DNA from: Bdellovibrionaceae bacterium UBA2466
GTDB taxonomy: Bacteria > Bdellovibrionota > FAC87 > UBA2466
Direction: 5' to 3'
Length of the DNA stretch: 6,184 bases
NCBI GenBank assembly: GCA_002342225.1
Contig: DDPO01000058.1
Span: 1-6,184, forward strand
Shown here: positions 1-5,133 of the stretch, piece after piece
Position numbering within the stretch: the first letter of the stretch is position 1
How the letters are laid out: every line of letters begins with the position of its first letter
Made by a program: the position numbers and the translations under genes
Notes under the pieces: model-generated
Seen by the model: only the letters and a program-made list of their open reading frames with translations
Told to the model about the DNA's origin: nothing
The model's database searches: none

Positions 1-4
1 CTGA

Positions 5-1513
5 ATGCAAAACTCTAGTTCAGTCTTAAAAAATTGGTATTCTGAAAAAAACCCTATTAATCTTAACGCCTATCAGGCGCTTGTGGTTATCGCGCCTTAT
101 GGAACAAAAACAGAAGAACTTAAAAAATTACTCGAACCCGCGGTATCTACCAAAGTCCTTCAATTTTTAAAAAGAAGAAAGTTCAAATTCAAGGCCTCCC
201 AACACATCAGTTTTGATATCTCATCGAAGCACAAATTTTCTTGTCTCATTCTTCCTAAAAAATTCAACACATTCTCTTCTTTAGAACTTGCTCGCGAAGT
301 TTTGTCTCCCTTAAAAACTGATCATCCATCGACTGTTGTGATTCGAATACCAGCTCTTCTTCCAGAAAATGAAAACCAATGGATCGATAGTTTCGTTTCA
401 ACGGCTGTTGCTTTGAACTATGAACCCCCTAAATATTCATTACAAGCGGCCTTAAAAAAACCGAAAAAAGATTCTTCCTTAAGTCTTTCGTTCAAGTTTT
501 CACACAGCCGATTAAGCAACGCTCAAAAAGTAGCCATGTTAAGTGAAGCTTCTGCTCTTAAGACCAATCTAGTGAGACATCTTACCCAACGAGCAGGTAA
601 TGACCTCACTCCCTTGGTCTACGTTAAAACTGCAAGCGAAATGGCAAAAAATGCTGGACTTAAAACCGAGTTTTTTTCAATTTCGGATCTTCTAAAATTA
701 AAAGCGGGTGCTTTTATAGCCGTAGCTAAAGGAGCTTCGGAGAACTCAAGCGGTATATTAAAACTCTCTTACCATCCCAACAAGGCCAAGCGAAAAATAG
801 CTCTCGTTGGAAAGGGGATTACTTTTGATACAGGTGGAAACAACTTAAAAACAGGTTCCCACATGTTTGGAATGAATAATGATATGGCCGGAAGCGCTGT
901 AGTTTTAGCTCTGTGTCTACTAGCTGCGGAGGAAAAATGGCCCATACAACTCACAGGATATATGGCAATCACTGAAAATGTTTTAAGTGAAAAGTCTTAC
1001 CGACCCAACGATGTTATCACTTCGCTCAAGGGGAAAACGATCGAAGTGATTGACACGGATGCGGAGGGAAGAATGATCTTAGCCGACACTTTAACTCTGG
1101 CTTCAAGAGAAAAACCGGATCTGGTTATTGATTTTGCAACTCTTACTGGAAGTGTTATTAGAGCTCTTGGGACTCAATACTCTGGTGGTTACTCCAACAG
1201 AAAATATCTTCTTTCGTTGATTAGAAAGGCTGGCGTGTTAAGTGGCGAAAGGGTGTGGTCCTTTCCTAACGATAAAGACTACGGAAGATGTTTGAAGTCA
1301 GAAATTGCCGACATTAAGCAGTGCCGTCTTACCGGTGGCGTTGACCATATCGAAGCGGCCTATTTCTTAAGCCAATTTATCGAAAAAGGGGTGGATTGGG
1401 TCCATATCGATTTAGGAGCTATGGAACCTGAAGAGCCTTTAGCTCACATTCCTAAGAAACCGAGTGGATTTGGAGTTCGTTTTGCTAAAAAGCTCATAGA
1501 GCTCTCAAAGTAA
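5..1513 (+). CDS. Leucyl aminopeptidase family (peptidase M17) protein
   Basis: A cytosolic dimetal exopeptidase that would remove N-terminal residues from peptides; family members are usually hexamers. The 502 aa length matches E. coli PepA (about 503). The N-terminal ~165 residues are divergent and lysine-rich, and the catalytic domain follows. The two-metal site is complete: K270 in LVGKG, D275 in TFDTGG, K282, D293 in NNDM, and D352/E354 with R356 in DTDAEGR. DFATLTG (377-383) is also typical. Two differences from the textbook form are visible: the signature asparagine before TDAEGR is aspartate (D350), and the C-terminal part has GGVDHIEAA and HIDLGAMEPEEPLAHIP in place of the usual GGAITAA and HLDIAG region. 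These suggest an M17 side branch, so I give no pepA symbol. An in-frame TGA at 2-4 directly abuts the ATG, so the frame cannot extend upstream; the ribosome binding site lies outside the window. No signal peptide is visible. The substrate is unknown. Confidence 0.93.
   Translation: MQNSSSVLKNWYSEKNPINLNAYQALVVIAPYGTKTEELKKLLEPAVSTKVLQFLKRRKFKFKASQHISFDISSKHKFSCLILPKKFNTFSSLELAREVLSPLKTDHPSTVVIRIPALLPENENQWIDSFVSTAVALNYEPPKYSLQAALKKPKKDSSLSLSFKFSHSRLSNAQKVAMLSEASALKTNLVRHLTQRAGNDLTPLVYVKTASEMAKNAGLKTEFFSISDLLKLKAGAFIAVAKGASENSSGILKLSYHPNKAKRKIALVGKGITFDTGGNNLKTGSHMFGMNNDMAGSAVVLALCLLAAEEKWPIQLTGYMAITENVLSEKSYRPNDVITSLKGKTIEVIDTDAEGRMILADTLTLASREKPDLVIDFATLTGSVIRALGTQYSGGYSNRKYLLSLIRKAGVLSGERVWSFPNDKDYGRCLKSEIADIKQCRLTGGVDHIEAAYFLSQFIEKGVDWVHIDLGAMEPEEPLAHIPKKPSGFGVRFAKKLIELSK
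1487..1505 (-). terminator. Weak candidate intrinsic terminator for the purK-purE-DUF2779 operon
   Basis: Read on the minus strand, AGCTC-TAT-GAGCT forms a 5-bp stem with a 3-nt loop, extendable by G-U and A-U pairs, and runs into TTTT. It lies about 12 nt past the DUF2779 stop codon and inside the 3' end of the opposing peptidase gene. The stem is short and the U-tract is brief, so it may be chance. No better terminator is visible at this convergent junction for either strand. Confidence 0.2.
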
Positions 1514-1516
1514 ATT

Positions 1517-2965
1517 TCACTCATTCACCACTTTTAAAAGCCACTTCACTAAATCAACCATCACCGCTGTATCTTTTTTACAATATTCAAGCGAAGCTCG
1601 AATGAGATCCTCTTTTCGTTGGGGAGAAGTATTGGGATTAATAATCTCTTGATAAGCTCTTTGAGCTTCACCACCGTTGGAAACAAGCATTCCATCGTAG
1701 GACTGCTCTGCTCCGAGCAAAGCCGGAGCCACTGCCTTTAAGCTAAATGAACCTTTAAATTCTTTATCGTAAATAAACTCTCTAATAATAGGCAGAGGAT
1801 CCACAATTCTTGAAAGGAGTGCTTCAAGCGCAACAGCATAATCGGGGTAAACTCGGGCCATATCGCGGATTCGGTCGGCCTCAAAACGCCCATAATAAGC
1901 CACAATCGAACCTTCCCCTTCGCAAGCTTTAAGTAATGCTGGAATTAAAGTAGGTCTGGGGTCAGTAGCTGTGACGTGTAGAAACTCTTCATGATTTATT
2001 TCACTCTCCACACTTTTCATTTGATGAACACTAAATTGAAAGGGGACATGCATATAGGGCCCCGTAGCTTCGTATCGGGGAATAGCGGGGTTGGTCGTTT
2101 CAAAATCTAAAAAAACCAACGGAAATTTCCAGGTCGATAGCTCTTTTTTTATTTCTGGAACATCCAGGAATCTCTCTCCGGTTTTCGTCACATCAATGAC
2201 TCTCTGTTGAAGAGGGGTAAGCTCTACAATCCGAGGGTCGTCCACACTCACAATTCCCTGCCTGAAATATTCCCATCCCTTTTCCCCAATTTTGGGCAGA
2301 TCTAAAACACTAAACTCTGGCACTGCTTTTTCTTTCCAGCAATGAGCTTTAAAGCGGCACTCGTTTGGGCTTGTGCAATGACTTCCTATCTCAATCGAGG
2401 GAACTTGATCCGTTTTCACAATCGAAAAAAGCTGCCTAACCCTCGGGCCAATTCCGGGGTATCTCTCTCTGAGTTGGGCAGTCACATCTTCGATGGTGAA
2501 AAGGTTGTCTAGGTTTGGATATCGACAAGCCGGATTGAGGTGAACTAGGTTAATCTCTTCGATGGGTAGGCCACTATTCGCAATAATCCAAGCCTGTAGA
2601 CCAATATCATCAAGCTGCTCCTCTTTCACTTTTGTAGTTGATTTGACTTCGTATATTTTCCACCGCTGAGTATCTGCAGAGTACTTGATGATGTCAGTGC
2701 GAGCATAACAGCCTTGGTATTCGAAAGCTGCTTCATAAATAATTGGAGTGTGGCTTGCCAAAAGCTCCCTTGTTTTTTTTAAAGAGCCAAAAAAATCCCA
2801 AGGCTTAAAGTCGACTAAAACACCTCCTGGGAAATATTTTCTCGCCGTTTCCCCCACTTCATTTCCTTGATCAAAAACAGCCTGCTGATCAGCAGTGATG
2901 GGGCTCTCAAGCTCGGGAGAATGGATATTGAGGTAAAGCTCTTTGTGACAGCGATAGCCTCTCAT
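1517..2965 (-). CDS. DUF2779 protein: Cas4-like Fe-S nuclease domain fused to DEDD-like exonuclease domain
   Basis: Numbering is from the ATG at 2965 (482 aa). The N-terminal half resembles Cas4/RecB-type PD-(D/E)XK nucleases: E78, D91 in TDII, E106 and K108 in YEVKS, and Q124 in IGLQAW form the active-site set. C6, C197, C203 and C209 (one N-terminal cysteine plus C-x5-C-x5-C) match the layout of a 4Fe-4S cluster in Cas4/AddB-type nucleases. The C-terminal part (about 280-480) is the DUF2779 domain, an RNase H-like fold: DFET (D287, E289), an acidic residue in YYGRFEADR (E362), D389 and YCKKDTAVM (D465) match a DEDD exonuclease pattern. The domain call rests on recognised motifs; the biological role of the family is unknown to me. 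It is the last gene behind purE. The start is doubtful: the frame stays open upstream and encodes LLSKSRI directly before this Met, the usual family N-terminus, so translation probably begins at a CTG at 3004 (495 aa). This is not a CRISPR cas4: no array or cas genes lie nearby. Confidence 0.88.
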   Translation of the reverse strand: MRGYRCHKELYLNIHSPELESPITADQQAVFDQGNEVGETARKYFPGGVLVDFKPWDFFGSLKKTRELLASHTPIIYEAAFEYQGCYARTDIIKYSADTQRWKIYEVKSTTKVKEEQLDDIGLQAWIIANSGLPIEEINLVHLNPACRYPNLDNLFTIEDVTAQLRERYPGIGPRVRQLFSIVKTDQVPSIEIGSHCTSPNECRFKAHCWKEKAVPEFSVLDLPKIGEKGWEYFRQGIVSVDDPRIVELTPLQQRVIDVTKTGERFLDVPEIKKELSTWKFPLVFLDFETTNPAIPRYEATGPYMHVPFQFSVHQMKSVESEINHEEFLHVTATDPRPTLIPALLKACEGEGSIVAYYGRFEADRIRDMARVYPDYAVALEALLSRIVDPLPIIREFIYDKEFKGSFSLKAVAPALLGAEQSYDGMLVSNGGEAQRAYQEIINPNTSPQRKEDLIRASLEYCKKDTAVMVDLVKWLLKVVNE

Positions 2966-3001
2966 GATCCTTGATTTACTAAGAAGTTTGGGAAGAGCTC
3001 T

Positions 3002-3014
3002 CAGGGGGACTCCT
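3002..3014 (-). promoter_or_regulatory. Ribosome binding site and probable CTG start of the DUF2779 gene
   Basis: On the minus strand AGGAG (3014-3010) overlaps the purE stop codon (TAGGAG) and is followed after 5 nt by CTG (3004-3002), in frame with the DUF2779 gene. No ATG, GTG or TTG exists in frame between the upstream TGA (3022-3020) and the ATG at 2965. The only Shine-Dalgarno-like match before that ATG is AAGG at 3 nt, which is too close to be good. The arrangement suggests translation coupled to purE termination. Confidence 0.55.
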
Positions 3015-3513
3015 ATTTTTCAAAAGAGGTTGAGATCACTTTTTCTCTCAATTCTTCTTTATAGCGAATGATTTTATTCTTAAGTTCTGAGTTCTGAGTT
3101 TGGGTCGCCAAAATCTGTGCGGCCAGTACACCAGCATTCCAAGCATTTCCGATAGCTACGGTAGCAACCGGAACCCCTTTCGGCATCTGCACAATCGACC
3201 ACAAAGCATCTTCACCATTCATAACACCTATGGGAACTGGTACCCCAATGACAGGTAGATGTGTAACAGCGGCTACCATTCCCGGAAGATGGGCGGCACC
3301 GCCGGCTCCTGCAATGATTACTTGAGCCCCCTCGTCAGCACAGCTTTTTGCAAACTCAATCACTTCAATGGGAGTTCGATGTGCAGATAAAACACGGGTT
3401 ACAAACCCAATTTCAAAATATTTTAAAACTTCCTCGGCCTCTTTCATCACTGGATAATCTGAGCTGCTACCCATAATGATCCGAACAGGGCTTAAAAGAC
3501 TAGCTTCATTCAT
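3013..3513 (-). CDS. purE: N5-carboxyaminoimidazole ribonucleotide mutase (PurE, class I)
   Basis: PurE moves the carboxyl group of N5-CAIR to C4, giving CAIR in de novo purine synthesis; it acts in the cytosol, and family members are octamers. The 166 aa length is normal. Visible family motifs in order: MGSSSD (14-19, phosphate and substrate loop), SAHRTP (43-48, with the catalytic histidine H45), AGAGGAAHLPGM (68-79, with H75), then SIVQMPKGVPVATVAIG (106-122) followed by NAWNAG. The adjacent purK, 21 nt upstream, supports class I (mutase) rather than class II AIR carboxylase. The start is backed by GGGAG (3525-3521) 7 nt before the ATG. The last ~35 residues form a charged, lysine- and glutamate-rich tail. 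The stop codon overlaps the ribosome binding site of the following DUF2779 gene. Confidence 0.97.
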   Translation of the reverse strand: MNEASLLSPVRIIMGSSSDYPVMKEAEEVLKYFEIGFVTRVLSAHRTPIEVIEFAKSCADEGAQVIIAGAGGAAHLPGMVAAVTHLPVIGVPVPIGVMNGEDALWSIVQMPKGVPVATVAIGNAWNAGVLAAQILATQTQNSELKNKIIRYKEELREKVISTSFEK

Positions 3514-3534
3514 CGAAAATCTCCCGTTTGTTGC

Positions 3535-4704
3535 CTACCCCATGGTACTCAATTGCCAATCATTTACCACTTGATTTACTTGATTCTCTATTTTTACTCT
3601 TTCCGAGAGGTCCCCAAAAGCATTGACATGTCCCATTTTTCTGCCAGGACGAATTTCCTCTTTTCCATACCAAAATGATTGCACAGGGCCGATATTGATC
3701 GGGGGAACGGCTCTCACCGATTCGCGCATTCCGATCAAGTTCTTCATCATAGCAAAAGGGGCTGTTCTGCAACTTCCAAGTCTCATTCCCCCAATAGCAC
3801 GTATGTGATTTTCAAACTGACTAGTTTCACTTGCACTTAATGAAAAATGAGCTGAGTTATGAACCCTAGGAGCAAATTCATTGACCAGAAGCCCTCTTTT
3901 CTCATCAAAAAAAAATTCAATCGCTGCAGTTCCATACCAATCGAGAGTTTCCGATAGGTCTCTCGCTATCTCTACTGCTTGTTTCTCTAAAGTAGCCATT
4001 AATCCCTGATTGTCTCCTTCGACAAAAACGCTCGTGCAGATACCTTGTTCACTTTCGAACTGAACTAGAGGAAAATGAGCAAACTCTTTATTTCTTGAAC
4101 GCGTAAAAACAAGAGCCAATTCTCTATCAAATGCAATTTTCTCCTCCACATACCAAGCTTGGTTAAAAGCTCTTGTTTTCTCGATTTGGGCATCCAATCG
4201 ATAGCGCTCACCCACTTCAAAGAAAAAAACCCCTTTGCCATCGTAGGCCATCTCACTTTCCTTGAGGACTGTTCCTAATTTAAAAGAACTTAAGAGCTCT
4301 TCGACGTTTTGCTTGTTGTTACTCATCCATTCCCCACCCCCAATGGCTCTTGAGGTTGGATATTTCTGTTTGAGAAAGAACTGTTTCTGATCCCATTTTG
4401 TCCTAACTTGGTGTGTCGCTTGAGAAGAAGGATAAAGTTTCCCTAAAAATCCATGCTGTCGGACCAAGGTCAAAAGGGAATCTGAGATCCATTCATTTTC
4501 AAAAGTCACCAAATCGTGCGTTTTAAAAACCTCTAGAAAGAGCTCTGGTTTCCAATCCCCTGCAATGACTTGGCAGTTCTCGCTACAAGCAGGTTCATTG
4601 GGCTTCGATGCTACAACCGTAGGCTCAAAACCCAGTCGTTTAGCCGACTGAACAAGGTACTTCGCTAATTGACCTGCCCCTAAAATGGCTATCCGATTTC
4701 CCAT
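3535..4704 (-). CDS. purK: N5-carboxyaminoimidazole ribonucleotide synthase (PurK)
   Basis: An ATP-grasp enzyme that makes N5-CAIR from AIR, bicarbonate and ATP, feeding PurE. The 389 aa length is at the long end for the family (E. coli about 355). Domains in order: an N-terminal pre-ATP-grasp fold with ILGAGQLAKYL (7-17); an ATP-grasp domain with AYDGKG (153-158), YVEEKIAFDRE (185-195), AAIEFFF (260-266, E263 a likely Mg ligand) and VNEFAPRVHNSAHF (274-287, E276 the second ligand); and a C-terminal domain with YGKEEIRPGRKMGHVN (346-361). SQFENHIRAIGG (295-306) is also typical. The N-terminal domain carries TFENEW (67-72) where many homologues have T-x-E-F-E-N. It leads a minus-strand operon with purE. 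AGGA lies only 1 nt before the ATG, too close for a normal Shine-Dalgarno, and the promoter position suggests a leaderless or nearly leaderless mRNA. The start agrees with the family because the nucleotide-binding loop begins within a few residues. Confidence 0.97.
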   Translation of the reverse strand: MGNRIAILGAGQLAKYLVQSAKRLGFEPTVVASKPNEPACSENCQVIAGDWKPELFLEVFKTHDLVTFENEWISDSLLTLVRQHGFLGKLYPSSQATHQVRTKWDQKQFFLKQKYPTSRAIGGGEWMSNNKQNVEELLSSFKLGTVLKESEMAYDGKGVFFFEVGERYRLDAQIEKTRAFNQAWYVEEKIAFDRELALVFTRSRNKEFAHFPLVQFESEQGICTSVFVEGDNQGLMATLEKQAVEIARDLSETLDWYGTAAIEFFFDEKRGLLVNEFAPRVHNSAHFSLSASETSQFENHIRAIGGMRLGSCRTAPFAMMKNLIGMRESVRAVPPINIGPVQSFWYGKEEIRPGRKMGHVNAFGDLSERVKIENQVNQVVNDWQLSTMG

Positions 4705-4711
4705 TTCCTGC

Positions 4712-4740
4712 TTTATACTAGGTCAGTTTTTAAGAGACAA
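4712..4740 (-). promoter_or_regulatory. Candidate sigma70-type promoter for purK-purE-DUF2779
   Basis: On the minus strand TTGTCT (4740-4735, 4 of 6 to the -35 consensus) and TATAAA (4717-4712, 5 of 6 to the -10) are separated by exactly 17 nt. Transcription would start about 7 nt after the -10, at or within a base of the purK ATG at 4704. No purine riboswitch or recognisable PurR operator fits in the short intergenic space. This is read from consensus only; no expression data. Confidence 0.5.
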
Positions 4741-4747
4741 CTTAGGA
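4714..4747 (+). promoter_or_regulatory. Candidate -10 element and ribosome binding site for the DUF2237-photolyase unit
   Basis: TATACT (4714-4719) matches the -10 consensus in 5 of 6 positions and would place the transcript start near 4726. I see no good -35 at 16-18 bp upstream (ATCCGA at 4691-4696 is poor), so an activator or another sigma factor may be involved. AGGA (4744-4747) lies 8 nt before the ATG at 4756 and fixes that start. The -10 overlaps the -10 of the opposing purK promoter by 4 bp. Confidence 0.4.
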
Positions 4748-4755
4748 ATAGAGAT

Positions 4756-5133
4756 ATGCCTACTAAAAAAGAAAATCTTAATGTTCTGGGCACTGAACTT
4801 CAGCCCTGTTGCGGTAACCACCGCACCGGATTTTTCAGAGACGGCTACTGCCGAACCGGTGAAGATGACAGAGGTAAACATGTCGTTTGTGCTATGGTGA
4901 CTCAAGATTTTCTCGAGTTTTCGCTGAGCCGCGGTAATGATCTCATGACATCTCGCCCAGAGTTTGATTTCCCAGGTCTTAAAGAGGGGGATTTCTGGTG
5001 TCTCTGTGTTTTAAGATGGAAAGAGGCTCTCGATGCTGGAAAAGCTCCTCCAGTTGATCTTTTAGCAACTGATCAATCGACCCTAGAGTTTGTTCCACTA
5101 GAAACCCTGAAACAATACGCACTACTCACATGA
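4756..5133 (+). CDS. DUF2237 family protein
   Basis: A 125 aa soluble protein, a typical length for the DUF2237 family, whose function is not established. Visible conserved blocks: NVLGTELQPCC (9-19), TGFFRDGYCRTG (24-35), GKHVVCAMVTQDFLEFS (40-56), GNDLMTSRPEF (60-70), FPGLKEGDFWCLC (72-84), RW (87-88) and APPV (97-100). Cysteines at 18, 19, 32, 45, 82 and 84 are striking for a small cytosolic protein; paired Cys could bind metal or be redox-active, but that is inference. There is no signal peptide or membrane segment. The start has AGGA 8 nt upstream. It is transcribed divergently from purK and overlaps the downstream photolyase gene (its TGA lies in ATGA), so the two are likely co-translated. 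An open frame at 4685-4900 in another phase covers its 5' part but has no family features. Confidence 0.9.
   Translation: MPTKKENLNVLGTELQPCCGNHRTGFFRDGYCRTGEDDRGKHVVCAMVTQDFLEFSLSRGNDLMTSRPEFDFPGLKEGDFWCLCVLRWKEALDAGKAPPVDLLATDQSTLEFVPLETLKQYALLT

Noticed and set aside
769..972. Minus-strand open frame of 67 codons inside the M17 gene
   Set aside because: It lies fully inside a strongly conserved coding region (the metal-binding segment) and its translation shows no family features.
1529..1560. Self-complementary CTTTTAAAAG near the peptidase stop as a terminator
   Set aside because: It has no loop room, is AT-only in its core and lies inside the DUF2779 coding region; it would not form a stable hairpin.
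1517..2965. Possible CRISPR cas4 gene
   Set aside because: The nuclease and cysteine pattern is Cas4-like, but the C-terminal DUF2779 domain, the absence of cas1/cas2 or a repeat array, and the pur neighbours point to the stand-alone DUF2779 family.
3560..3808. Open frames on both strands within the 3' part of purK
   Set aside because: They overlap conserved purK codons; their translations are shadows with no recognisable motifs.
4065..4256. Minus-strand frame of 63 codons in the middle of purK
   Set aside because: Same-strand shadow of the ATP-grasp domain, lacking a start context or motifs.
4705..4755. Purine riboswitch or PurR operator upstream of purK
   Set aside because: The gap is only 51 bp, has no aptamer-like paired structure, and I see no convincing PurR-type palindrome.
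4685..4905. Open frames of 60-71 codons on both strands across the purK/DUF2237 gap
   Set aside because: They cover the promoter region and the conserved DUF2237 N-terminus in the wrong phase; the DUF2237 frame has the ribosome binding site and the family motifs.
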